Source: an uncultured bacterium
Lineage (GTDB): Bacteria; Cyanobacteriota; Vampirovibrionia; Gastranaerophilales; Gastranaerophilaceae
Length of the DNA: 41,914 nt
Assembly: GCA_949298805.1 (NCBI GenBank)
Contig: CASFXY010000012.1
Location: forward strand, 1-41,914
Direction of reading: 5' to 3'
The position numbers were made by a program, and so were the translations under genes. The notes beneath the pieces are model-generated. The model searched no databases and was not told where the DNA came from. It worked only from the letters and a program-made list of their open reading frames with translations. This document shows positions 4,765 to 13,276 of the stretch, one piece after another (positions within the stretch are counted from its first letter, which is position 1; every line of letters starts with the position of its first letter).

Positions 4765-6027
4765 TTATTCTTCGTATTTTTTAAACAACAAAGATGCATT
4801 ATGTCCGCCAAAACCAAAAGAATTTGTTAGGGCATATTTAATATTAGCTTTTATGGGTTTGTGAGGTACATAATTTAAGTTTGCCACCTGCGGATCCTGA
4901 TTATCAAGATTAATTGTCGGAGGCACAATGCCATCTTGTAATGCTTTTATACAAACAATTGACTCCGCGGCACCTGTTGCGCCCAACATGTGACCATGCA
5001 TACTTTTTGTTGATGAAACTTTTAGATTTTTGTTTGTATCCAAGTCGCCAAAGACTCTTGCTATAGCTTTAGATTCTGCAATGTCGCCAAGACCCGTGCT
5101 TGTGCCATGTGCATTTACATAATCTACGTCTTCAGGTTTAATTCCGGCATCTTTTACTGCTAATTCCATAGCTTTCGCTGCGCCTGCACCTGTAGGATCG
5201 GGTGCAACGATATCATAAGCATCTGCTGTTTGTCCGTAACCTATAATTTCTGCGTATATTTTTGCGCCACGAGCCTTCGCATGTTCCAATTCTTCAAGTA
5301 TTATTATGGCGGCACCCTCTGACATTACAAAGCCGTCACGGTCAATATCATAGGGGCGTGATGCTTTCTTTGGCTCGTCATTTCTTTTTGACAAAGTTCT
5401 TGCTGATGTAAACGCTCCTATGCCAAGAGTTGTAATAACTGCTTCAGAACCGCCTGCTATTACTATATCTGCATCATTATATTGAATTGTACGAAAAGCA
5501 TCACCTACGCAATGCGCTGATGTTGCACAGGCTGTAACTATTGCCTTATTGACACCTTTTGCATGATGGCGCATTGAAATTCTTCCTGCACCCATATCTG
5601 CAATCAGCATTGGTACTGTAAAAGGAGAACATTTTGTAGGGCCTTTGTCAAGAATGTTGTGATGTTGTTTTTCAAACGTATCAAAACCGCCTGCAGCAGA
5701 GCCAACTATTACGCCATATCTGTATGGGTCAACTTTTTCGGGCAAAATTTCTGAATCTTCAACTGCTTCGTCCGCAGCCACTACGGCAAATTGAGTAAAC
5801 CTATCCATTCTTTTTGCTTCTTTGGGATCAAGTTTATTCCAAGTGTCAAAATCTTTAATTTCACCCGCAATATGTACACTGTGACCTTCAAGCGGTATTC
5901 TTTCAATTGTGTCAATGGCGCTTTTTCCTTCAAGCATGCCATCCCAGAATTTTTTTACACCGAAACCATAAGGTGTAGCCATTCCGATACCTGTTATTAC
6001 TACTCTTCTTTTTTTGTTCTCCATCAT
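4765..6027 (-). CDS. fabF: 3-oxoacyl-ACP synthase II
   Basis: This condensing enzyme elongates acyl-ACP with malonyl-ACP in type II fatty acid synthesis in the cytoplasm. It has 420 residues, the usual length for KAS II. The thiolase-fold catalytic triad is Cys167 (TACATSAHC), His307 (NAHGTSTGLGD) and His346 (KSMHGHMLGATG). The ATG at 6027 is preceded by an AAGGAAAA ribosome-binding site. It follows acpP on the same strand with a 93-base gap, the common acpP-fabF order, so the condensing enzyme and its carrier are made together. The tRNA-Leu lies about 100 bases downstream. Confidence 0.97.
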   Translation of the reverse strand: MMENKKRRVVITGIGMATPYGFGVKKFWDGMLEGKSAIDTIERIPLEGHSVHIAGEIKDFDTWNKLDPKEAKRMDRFTQFAVVAADEAVEDSEILPEKVDPYRYGVIVGSAAGGFDTFEKQHHNILDKGPTKCSPFTVPMLIADMGAGRISMRHHAKGVNKAIVTACATSAHCVGDAFRTIQYNDADIVIAGGSEAVITTLGIGAFTSARTLSKRNDEPKKASRPYDIDRDGFVMSEGAAIIILEELEHAKARGAKIYAEIIGYGQTADAYDIVAPDPTGAGAAKAMELAVKDAGIKPEDVDYVNAHGTSTGLGDIAESKAIARVFGDLDTNKNLKVSSTKSMHGHMLGATGAAESIVCIKALQDGIVPPTINLDNQDPQVANLNYVPHKPIKANIKYALTNSFGFGGHNASLLFKKYEE

Positions 6028-6120
6028 CTTTTCCTTAAACTTTCAAAACAAAAAGTTACAAATTGATACTATCTCATTGCAACTTTTTTGCAAATGAATT
6101 CTGTCTCTCAAATATTTTAA

Positions 6121-6351
6121 CTATGAATGAGAATCGATATAGTCAACGGCATCTTGTACAGTTGCAATTTTTTCTGCTTCTTCATCAGGAATTTCACAAC
6201 CGAATTCTTCTTCAAATGCCATAACCAACTCAACAGTGTCAAGAGAATCTGCACCAAGGTCACCTGTAAAGCTTGCTTGTGGTGTAACTAAATTTTCATC
6301 AACACTTAATTGGTCAACTACAACTTTTTTAACTCTGTCTAATGTGCTCAT
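6121..6351 (-). CDS. acpP: Acyl carrier protein
   Basis: The 76-residue acidic four-helix protein carries acyl groups on 4'-phosphopantetheine attached at Ser36 in the motif [10 protein letters not shown]. It supplies FabF and FabZ, and also acyl donors for LpxA and LpxD, which are encoded further right in this window. Length and sequence are fully typical. It is the first gene of the acpP-fabF unit, with a near-consensus promoter at 6392-6420. Confidence 0.98.
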   Translation of the reverse strand: MSTLDRVKKVVVDQLSVDENLVTPQASFTGDLGADSLDTVELVMAFEEEFGCEIPDEEAEKIATVQDAVDYIDSHS

Positions 6352-6391
6352 TTTTACCTCAATTTATAATACTAACTAACTTACACAATAA

Positions 6392-6420
6392 ATTATACAG
6401 GGCACAAAAATTTTTTGCAA
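6392..6420 (-). promoter_or_regulatory. acpP promoter
   Basis: The minus strand has TTGCAA (6415-6420), a 17-base spacer and TATAAT (6392-6397), placed about 40 bases before the acpP start. The rest of the 6352-6553 gap is AT-rich and holds no gene. Confidence 0.78.
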
Positions 6421-6545
6421 ATTATAAAATTTTATTAAACCTATTTCCTTTTACTTCTTTTATAGTGTCAATTTTAGCACTTTATAAGCAGCAGTCATTT
6501 TTCTGTTTTTTGTTAATTTTTTTTACAATTTATTTTCCATGACAA

Positions 6546-6570
6546 ATAAAAATGCGCACCGTAGGTGCGC
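6546..6570 (-). terminator. Rho-independent terminator of sepF
   Basis: GCGCACC (6554-6560) and GGTGCGC (6564-6570) form a 7-bp GC-rich stem with a 3-base loop. On the minus strand it is followed by ATTTTTATTTG. It lies 39 bases after the sepF stop. Confidence 0.88.
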
Positions 6571-6608
6571 TGTAAATCTCTCTGTTTTCTCCGTATTAAA
6601 AGATGCAA

Positions 6609-7103
6609 TTAGTTACTTGCAGTCCAAATAGCATCTCTTGTTAATTTTGAATTCACTACTTCTTGCGAAATATTTATATTTGAAGGAGTGAAAATAAATA
6701 CAAATTCACCGATTTTCCTTTGCGAACCGTCAAGAGCATGAGTGCATCCGCACAAGAAATCAACTATTCTTTGAGATTGTTCTCTATCTAATAATTGCAG
6801 GTTTAGGATAACTGTTTTTCTTGACTTTAATGCTTCAACAATATTTATTGATTCGTTGAACGCTCTGGGCTCAAATACTATAACTTCGTAACTTCTGTTT
6901 TGACCGTGCAATACTCTTAAGTTGTTACGTTCCCTTGTTTCCATAGGACTTTGAGCTTCAAAATTTCTTTTAAGTACGTTAGTGCCGTCAGTTTCATACT
7001 CGTTATCGTATTCATCTCTTAATTCTCCGAATTCATTTTCATCCGGATTATCAAAACCGAATAAGTTGTATAAAAACTTGAATTTTTCTCCTATTCCTGC
7101 CAA
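6609..7103 (-). CDS. sepF: Cell division protein SepF
   Basis: The 164-residue protein has a flexible acidic N-terminal half (an amphipathic first helix, residues 1-15, fits membrane binding). Its C-terminal SepF domain (about residues 58-155) has the conserved stretches VIVFEPRAFNESINIVEALK, TVILNLQLLD and a final IFTPSNINIS-like strand. SepF polymerises on the membrane and tethers FtsZ filaments to the division septum. It lies 14 bases after yggS in one operon, a pairing common to Cyanobacteria, Firmicutes and Actinobacteria. Together with the lipid A genes this supports the cyanobacterial-sister assignment. Confidence 0.93.
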   Translation of the reverse strand: MAGIGEKFKFLYNLFGFDNPDENEFGELRDEYDNEYETDGTNVLKRNFEAQSPMETRERNNLRVLHGQNRSYEVIVFEPRAFNESINIVEALKSRKTVILNLQLLDREQSQRIVDFLCGCTHALDGSQRKIGEFVFIFTPSNINISQEVVNSKLTRDAIWTASN

Positions 7104-7117
7104 TTTCTTTTCCTCCT

Positions 7118-7774
7118 TTATGAATTTTGAAATAGTATTCTTCCTAATCTGATAATGGTTGCCCCTTCTTCTATGGCAATTTTGTAATCATTACTCATCC
7201 CCATTGAAAGTTCCTTGAGATTGAATTTTTCTTTAAGCTCTCTCATTTGTGAGAAAAACTTTCTTAGCATTTCTTCATCTTGTGTTAATGGTGCAATGTT
7301 CATAAGACCTTCAATTTTTAATGAATTAAGCTTTGAAATTTCTTCAATCATATTATGTATCTGTGAAGGTGCAATACCGAATTTAGATTCTTCATTGGCC
7401 ATATTGACCTGAACTAAAATCTTTTGGACAATTTTCTTTTCTGCCGCGCATTTTGCTATTTCTTTTGCTACTTTTAGTGAATCTACACTGTGGATGTAAT
7501 CAAAAAAACCAACTACATGCTTTACTTTGTTCGTTTGTAAATGTCCAATAAAATGATAAGTCGATTTTTGCCTTATTTCATCGTCTAATCTGTTGATTTT
7601 TTCAACGGCTTCAAGTGCTCTGCTTTCGCCAAAATTTCTTAAACCCGCTAAATAAGCATTTTTTATTGCATTTGTATCATAATATTTTGTGACTGCAACT
7701 ATCCTTACATTTTTACCATCAACAATTTTCATTACACGGTCGAGATTTTTACATATCGTGTCATAAGTACACAC
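7118..7774 (-). CDS. yggS: PLP homeostasis protein, YggS/PROSC family
   Basis: The 218-residue protein is a single-domain fold type III PLP-binding barrel. Lys30 (VAVTKYYD) is the cofactor lysine, and HFIGHLQTNK, VNMANEESKFG, EGLMNIAP, SMGMSNDY and GATIIRLGRILF are family signatures. It has no enzymatic activity of its own and buffers cellular PLP. The start is GTG at 7774, supported by a GGGGGAAA stretch upstream. It is translated first in the yggS-sepF operon and lies downstream of pdxJ, the PLP biosynthesis gene, across a hairpin-rich gap. Confidence 0.93.
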   Translation of the reverse strand: MCTYDTICKNLDRVMKIVDGKNVRIVAVTKYYDTNAIKNAYLAGLRNFGESRALEAVEKINRLDDEIRQKSTYHFIGHLQTNKVKHVVGFFDYIHSVDSLKVAKEIAKCAAEKKIVQKILVQVNMANEESKFGIAPSQIHNMIEEISKLNSLKIEGLMNIAPLTQDEEMLRKFFSQMRELKEKFNLKELSMGMSNDYKIAIEEGATIIRLGRILFQNS

Positions 7775-7791
7775 TTATCATTTCCCCCGCA

Positions 7792-7983
7792 TTTTGCACG
7801 CAAGTGCAAAACCTTTTTTATTATATTCTATGGGCAGTTATATGACAACATTTTGTTTAGTAAACATATTGTTGTTTATACACTATTACTCAAAACATGC
7901 ATGGGTACATGTTTTGGGCATGATGACTTCTTGTAACATTTCTTAATAATACAGGAATTTCATACTTCACATTATGTTACAAG
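7792..7983. repeat. Four consecutive inverted repeats between pdxJ and yggS
   Basis: The repeats are (1) TTTTGCAC-GCAA-GTGCAAAA at 7792-7811, an 8-bp stem with a GNRA-type loop, followed on the plus strand by CC and six T; (2) an imperfect palindrome at 7846-7874; (3) CAAAACATG/CATGTTTTG at 7891-7916 with an 8-base loop; and (4) CTTGTAACAT/ATGTTACAAG at 7930-7983 with a 34-base loop. No open frame lies here. They could be a structured leader of yggS-sepF, processing signals or protein-binding sites. Confidence 0.7.
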
Positions 7984-7989
7984 CGTATT

Positions 7990-8700
7990 TTATATTATTA
8001 AATCGCGCATTTCTTCAATGGCTCGTTCGAGTCCTACAAAAACCGCACGCGATATAATGCTGTGACCTATATTAAGCTCGATAATACCTTCTATTCCGTG
8101 CATTAGATGCACATTTTCGTAGTTTAAGCCGTGACCGGCATTTACTTTTAAACCAAGATTTTGTGCAAGCGCTGCTGCTGTTTTCAGTTTTTCAAATTCC
8201 GCTTTTTCATGTTCGGTTCCAAATGCATTTGAAAAAGCACCAGTGTGCAATTCTATGAAATCCGCATTGCAATTATGCGCCGAAAATACCTGTTTTTCAT
8301 CAGGATCAATAAAAAGACTTACAATAATGCCTGAATCATGAAGGGGTTTTATAAATTCCCTTATGTAGTTTTCTTGAGAATAAACATCTAAACCACCTTC
8401 GGTTGTAACTTCCTGTCTTTTTTCTGGGACGATGCAACAGGAATAAGGCTTGTTTTTTACTGCAATATTTTGCATTTCCGCCGTTGCTGCCATTTCAAGA
8501 TTTATATTGGTTTTAATGTTTTTTTTAATTTCGTTTAAATCAGTATCTTTAATATGGCGTCTGTCTTCCCTTAAATGGATTGTTATTGCGCTTGCGCCCG
8601 CTCTTTGAGCTATTATTGCGGCATCCAGTACGCTCGGTTCGTTGCCGCCGCGAGCATTTCTGAGTGTTGCCACATGATCAATATTTACTCCTAATTCCAT
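7990..8700 (-). CDS. pdxJ: Pyridoxine 5'-phosphate synthase
   Basis: The 236-residue TIM-barrel enzyme condenses 1-deoxy-xylulose 5-phosphate with 3-amino-2-oxopropyl phosphate to form pyridoxine 5'-phosphate, the last ring-forming step of the DXP-dependent B6 pathway. Signatures are LGVNIDHVATLRNARGG, the HLREDRRHI loop, GLDV and the C-terminal ELNIGHSIISRAVFVGL. Length is typical. It precedes yggS on the same strand, so B6 synthesis and PLP buffering are neighbours. The start ATG has no clear ribosome-binding site. It is divergent from the large ATPase gene at 8836. Confidence 0.97.
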   Translation of the reverse strand: MELGVNIDHVATLRNARGGNEPSVLDAAIIAQRAGASAITIHLREDRRHIKDTDLNEIKKNIKTNINLEMAATAEMQNIAVKNKPYSCCIVPEKRQEVTTEGGLDVYSQENYIREFIKPLHDSGIIVSLFIDPDEKQVFSAHNCNADFIELHTGAFSNAFGTEHEKAEFEKLKTAAALAQNLGLKVNAGHGLNYENVHLMHGIEGIIELNIGHSIISRAVFVGLERAIEEMRDLII

Positions 8701-8769
8701 AATTTGAATATTATCATATTTTTTTTAATTTTTAAACTGGTACAAATTGACTATTTATCATGGGATTTA

Positions 8770-8797
8770 TAGACTAAATTAAAATTTCATATATAAT
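8770..8797 (+). promoter_or_regulatory. Candidate promoter of the zinc-ribbon ATPase gene
   Basis: TAGACT (8770-8775), a 16-base spacer and TATAAT (8792-8797) stand 39 bases before the GTG start. The -10 is consensus; the -35 matches only four of six. Confidence 0.5.
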
Positions 8798-8835
8798 GTT
8801 TGTAAAATATTGTTAAATTTTATCGAGAACATAGC

Positions 8836-11800
8836 GTGATTTGTCCAAAGTGCAAAACTGAAGTAAGCTCTCAAGATGTTATATGCCCCGGATGCGGTCT
8901 GAGGCTTAAGTTCAAGTGTCCAAGGTGCGGAAATTATACAAGAATAGGTTCTTCTTCCTGTTCGGTGTGCGGCTTTGCATTTGTTAAATTTTGCCCTAAA
9001 TGCAGCAGTGCTAATTATGCTTCAAGTCCCGAGTGTAGAAAATGTTCTTATGTGTTTGATTTGCCAAAGAAAGAAAATTTAAACTTAAAGACAGAAACAG
9101 ATAAAATTAATTTTACTCATAAAAGTGAGATAAAAAATGAAAGCAAGAAATCGTCAAAAAGTGAACAACAGGTGCAAAAACAGGATAAGCTTGCAGTTTT
9201 TATAGATTTTATTAATCTTGAAAATCTTTTTGAAAAATATAAGGATGAAGAATTTCGTCAAAAAGTTGTCTTAAATATTAAAACTTCGATAAAACTGGGT
9301 TTTAATGTTCCATGCGAATTTATAAATCCCCATGTGACCGTTTTTAAAATACCTCATACAAAAAATTTTAAGTTTCTTGATAAAGTAAAGCTTTTTTCTG
9401 AGGAATTTGAAAAATTTAACAATATTTTAAATGAAACTTTGGGTGCGGGAATAACTTATAAATATGCCGTGTTAAAAGAAGATGAGTATTTTGAAGCACG
9501 TTCGCCAAAACAATTGGAATCGGGAATTGAAAAAGACATAATTACTTCTGAAGGCGCATATACAATACTCTCATCAGAGATACCGCTTATAAAAATTTCG
9601 CCGGTATCTTACAAAATGGTCTTTCTGGACCAAAAGCCCGTTTTTTCTCAAAGTGAGTGTCAAAGAGATGATGTTGCATTGGAAATGGTTCTCGATGCCA
9701 TAAATGACTCCGGAAGTGAAATCAGGGCTATTTCAATAAATGCCCCTCGCGGTTGCGGAAAAACACACCTGCTTGAAGCTTTGTATAAAAGATTGGAAGC
9801 AGATCCGCATATTGTTTTAAAGGGGCACTGTTGTGCGCTTACGCAAGTAACTCCCATGGGGCTTATTCAGGATGTTTGTTTGTCATTATTTGATTTGTCA
9901 TTTGCGCCAAGCAGATATGAAAAGAGAGTGCAAGAATTAAAAAATGTTCTGGGGAAAAATTTATCAGGACACCTTCCGCAAGATAAAATAGACACTCTTG
10001 TCAATATAGTGTATCCGCTTAAAGAAGCTTATTATGAGTATATTCTTGAAAATAAAAAACGCACATTTGAAGATTTAAAAGAAATTCTTGTGTATTTGAA
10101 ATCAAAAAATAAATTAACTCTTGTAATAGACGATTTTGATCTTATAGATGAAACTTCTTTTGATTTTATAAAATATTTAATTGAAACGGATTATTTTAAA
10201 TCAGGCGCAAAACTTGTTTTGACCTATCACAATCAACATGCAATTGCAATGTATATAAATAGTGAAAAATTGTCAAAAAATGCATGTTTAAATATTAATC
10301 TCGCACGAAAAGAAATAAGCGACGTTAAAGAATTTATAAAATCTCAAATAGGCAATTGCGATATTTTGCCACAAGGCGTGTTAAATCAAATTGCATTAAA
10401 CGCACAAGGAAATTTTGCTTATGTTGAGCAAGTTTTATATGATTTAAAAGAAACAAAAGTTCTCACTTTGCAAAATAAAGAATTTGTTTTTGATGAAACT
10501 TGCAGAGAGATGTATATTATAAACGACTTAAAAGAACTTCTAAATAAGCGTTTTATGTCTTTAAAAGAAAAACATCGCTTTGAATATGATTTTTTAATGG
10601 TTTCCTCAATGCTTGGCGGTAAATTTACTAAATCCCTTATGGAAAAAGTTTTTGCCCTTGAGCTTGAAAATTTTGAACGTGTTGCTGCCTTTCTTGAGAA
10701 AAGCGGTTACGTAAAAAGAATTACGGAAAATATTTTTGAATTCAGAAATTCTCTTGTTTGGTCACATGTTTATGCTTGTGCAAAAGAAGACAAGGATTTG
10801 CTTGAGGCTCAGAAAAAACTTTTAAATGAAATATGTAAAAGAACAGTGTCATCGCCTGCTATACCATCGCTGTTAGCACAAATTACAGGAGAAAAAGACC
10901 TTGCGTTCAGCCTTTGGACAATGAGTCTTAAACTTGCCTCTTATATAGGTGATGTAAGTTTTTATACACTTTGCCAAAAACAAAGTTTAATATTGCTTGA
11001 AGATGTCAAGCTTGCAAATTTTGAATATATTAAAAACAATATTTGTGAACGTTTGGGCAAATTGACATACAATAAGAATCCTAAAGAGGCAATGGAGTAT
11101 TTATCAAATGCCATTGTCAGCGCTCAAAACAGCGGAAATGAAAATAAAGTTGTAGAGCTGAGCGGTTATTTAATTCAAAGTTGTAAAATGGCACAAAACT
11201 ATCCTGCAATTGTGGAAACGGTTGATGCGGTTCTTGCCATTTTCTCAAAGCCTAAACAGGAATTACAAAGGGCACTTATCAAGACCAGAAAGCTTGAAGC
11301 TCTTTTGTATCTCGGTAATTGGTCGGAAATTGCAAGCATTGTAAATAATGAAGTCAACCCTGTTTTGCAGGATTACCTAAAACATCCTAAAAAGAGTGAA
11401 TTTGCAAGTATAAGAGAGATTTATGAAGCTTGGATTATGTCAAATATTATACTTGCAGAATCATTTGCACAACAAGGCAGCCCTCTGGCATTTGAGTTAA
11501 TTTCGGAAATTCAAAAAGAGCTTAATAAAGACAAAAGTCACCATTCAACAAGGCTTAAATTACATCTTGCGCTTGCGCATGCCTGTGCTCAAACTTCTCG
11601 CGGCTTTGTAAAAGATTCGGAAGAAATTTTGCAGTCAATTTTAAAAGAATTTTCTTACGCGGTTAATGATTTAAAACTGGTTTCAAAATGGAATTTGATA
11701 GACGTATTTAACAAAATTTTCAGCGGAAATTTTGAAAATATTAAAGAAGATTTATTTGAGGCAGTTACTTTTGCAAATAACTGCGGAGATGACTATACAA

Positions 11801-12381
11801 AAAATATTTTAAAAACCATGTTGGCATATATTTTATTAAAGGAAAATAATGCACTTCGCGCACTTGAAATTTGCGCGGAACAAATGACATATTTTTCAGA
11901 TAAAAAAATAGCATTCGGTGCACTTTTGGCTTGGTATATAAGCGCAAAAGCGACACTTCCTTCCTCAGGTGCCGACAGGTGTATTGAAATTTGTGAGAAA
12001 GCAGTTGCAATTTGCGAAAGTGCGAAAATAAGCAGTATTAATTTTAAAATTCTTTTTCAAGAGCTTCTTTCCAGAGCTTATTTGCAAAAGAATGACTTCG
12101 ATAATGCAAAAATGTATTGCGAACTTGCGCTTCAGGATGCAAGCGCAAACGAGCTTTTGTTCCTGCAAATGCATTTATATAAATTGAGAGCAAATATAAT
12201 GCAGGATTTAACAGCTTGTGTAGAGGATGAAAAGAAGTTGAGCGTTGCACAAAATACCGTTAAGATATACGAAAAAGCACTCCTTTTGGCTTCGCGTTTG
12301 GGGCTTGAAAAACATCATTATGTTATACAAAAGGAATTAACAGCTTTTAGAGCCTATTGCCAATTAAAGCGTATAAGCTAA
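8836..12381 (+). CDS. Zinc-ribbon / degenerate cyclase / AAA ATPase / helical-repeat signalling protein
   Basis: The product has 1181 residues. Residues 3-70 hold three zinc ribbons (CPKC..CPGC, CPRC..CSVC, CPKC..CRKC). Residues 119-275 look like a decayed class III nucleotide cyclase: FIDF keeps Asp124, but the second metal Asp region reads INPHVTVF. Residues 290-560 are a STAND-like AAA module with Walker A APRGCGKT (K309) and Walker B VIDDFD (D432, D433). Residues 600-1181 are helical TPR-like repeats. The order matches the known DZR-cyclase-AAA_16-TPR family. Loss of cyclase residues suggests a sensor or scaffold, not a cyclase. The start is GTG at 8836, two codons before the first zinc Cys. 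No signal peptide. The acyltransferase starts directly after the stop. Confidence 0.8.
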   Translation: MICPKCKTEVSSQDVICPGCGLRLKFKCPRCGNYTRIGSSSCSVCGFAFVKFCPKCSSANYASSPECRKCSYVFDLPKKENLNLKTETDKINFTHKSEIKNESKKSSKSEQQVQKQDKLAVFIDFINLENLFEKYKDEEFRQKVVLNIKTSIKLGFNVPCEFINPHVTVFKIPHTKNFKFLDKVKLFSEEFEKFNNILNETLGAGITYKYAVLKEDEYFEARSPKQLESGIEKDIITSEGAYTILSSEIPLIKISPVSYKMVFLDQKPVFSQSECQRDDVALEMVLDAINDSGSEIRAISINAPRGCGKTHLLEALYKRLEADPHIVLKGHCCALTQVTPMGLIQDVCLSLFDLSFAPSRYEKRVQELKNVLGKNLSGHLPQDKIDTLVNIVYPLKEAYYEYILENKKRTFEDLKEILVYLKSKNKLTLVIDDFDLIDETSFDFIKYLIETDYFKSGAKLVLTYHNQHAIAMYINSEKLSKNACLNINLARKEISDVKEFIKSQIGNCDILPQGVLNQIALNAQGNFAYVEQVLYDLKETKVLTLQNKEFVFDETCREMYIINDLKELLNKRFMSLKEKHRFEYDFLMVSSMLGGKFTKSLMEKVFALELENFERVAAFLEKSGYVKRITENIFEFRNSLVWSHVYACAKEDKDLLEAQKKLLNEICKRTVSSPAIPSLLAQITGEKDLAFSLWTMSLKLASYIGDVSFYTLCQKQSLILLEDVKLANFEYIKNNICERLGKLTYNKNPKEAMEYLSNAIVSAQNSGNENKVVELSGYLIQSCKMAQNYPAIVETVDAVLAIFSKPKQELQRALIKTRKLEALLYLGNWSEIASIVNNEVNPVLQDYLKHPKKSEFASIREIYEAWIMSNIILAESFAQQGSPLAFELISEIQKELNKDKSHHSTRLKLHLALAHACAQTSRGFVKDSEEILQSILKEFSYAVNDLKLVSKWNLIDVFNKIFSGNFENIKEDLFEAVTFANNCGDDYTKNILKTMLAYILLKENNALRALEICAEQMTYFSDKKIAFGALLAWYISAKATLPSSGADRCIEICEKAVAICESAKISSINFKILFQELLSRAYLQKNDFDNAKMYCELALQDASANELLFLQMHLYKLRANIMQDLTACVEDEKKLSVAQNTVKIYEKALLLASRLGLEKHHYVIQKELTAFRAYCQLKRIS

Positions 12382-13269
12382 TTGACACATAAGAAAAAAT
12401 TAACTAAAATTATTGCCATGAGCTTAGATACACCACAACACATGTATAGCGCGGTTCCCCCGACAAAGTTAAGAAATCGCGAGGAGAAGTTTAGAGAAGC
12501 CAAAAATATTCCTTTTTGGCATTTTATCGGGGATATAGTGTTTCCAAAAATGGTAGAAGCGCGTTTTTATTCACTTATGTATAAAAATCTGAATCGCCTG
12601 GAAAATCGTGATAAAACAAAAGCAACAATCTTTTATGCGCCTCATAATAATTGGTGGGACGGTGTTCTTGCTTATAATATAGTGTATAGAATAATAGGGA
12701 AAGTAATAAAAAATCCGCGCTTACGCTTTATGATTGAGGAGATGAACAGATTCCCGCTTTTTCAATACGTGGGATGTTTTCCTATAAATAAAAAATCTCC
12801 GCAATCTGCAATGAAATTTTTGCAATATGCGGTTACAACTCTTAAAGACCCTGATATTGCTTTTTGGATTTTTCCGCAAGGGATAATTCGTCCTCCGATG
12901 TACAGACCTGAAATTTTTCAATCGGGTTTAGCTTACATTGCAAAAGAAGCTGTTAAAAAATTCGGCGGAGTAAATCTTGTGCCCATTGCAATTAATTATA
13001 CATTTTTAAGACAGGACAAGCCGGAAATACTTGTTGAGTTTGGTGAACCTAAAATAATTAACGAGCCGAATTTTAACAGAAAAGATTTTACTTGTATGCT
13101 CGAGCGTGAGTTTGAGCAATTTTTGGATAAGCAACAAGCTGATATTTCGAGTGCAAATTTTGAAGGTTATCACTATCTTTTTAAACAAAAGCTTAAGTGG
13201 TGGCGTTATATTGAACAGAAATTAAAAACCAAAGGTTTAAAAAATAAGCAGATAATAGATTTAAAATAG
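12382..13269 (+). CDS. PlsC-like 1-acyl-glycerophosphate acyltransferase
   Basis: The product is 295 residues with the glycerophosphate acyltransferase fold. The catalytic HX4D motif is HNNWWD (about residues 92-97) and the substrate-binding motif is FPQG (about residues 169-172), followed by a conserved IPIAINY-like strand. It likely transfers a fatty acyl chain to a lysophospholipid or other membrane lipid. No clear transmembrane helix is seen. The frame opens with TTG directly after the previous stop, giving 295 residues. An in-frame ATG at 12418 would give 283; neither has a good ribosome-binding site, so the start is uncertain. It is probably translationally coupled to the upstream ATPase. 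Confidence 0.85.
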   Translation: MTHKKKLTKIIAMSLDTPQHMYSAVPPTKLRNREEKFREAKNIPFWHFIGDIVFPKMVEARFYSLMYKNLNRLENRDKTKATIFYAPHNNWWDGVLAYNIVYRIIGKVIKNPRLRFMIEEMNRFPLFQYVGCFPINKKSPQSAMKFLQYAVTTLKDPDIAFWIFPQGIIRPPMYRPEIFQSGLAYIAKEAVKKFGGVNLVPIAINYTFLRQDKPEILVEFGEPKIINEPNFNRKDFTCMLEREFEQFLDKQQADISSANFEGYHYLFKQKLKWWRYIEQKLKTKGLKNKQIIDLK

Positions 13270-13276
13270 GAATTAC

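Noticed and set aside
8836-12381. Active adenylate or guanylate cyclase
   Set aside because: The cyclase-like region lacks the second metal Asp and the substrate-specifying residues, so activity is not supported.
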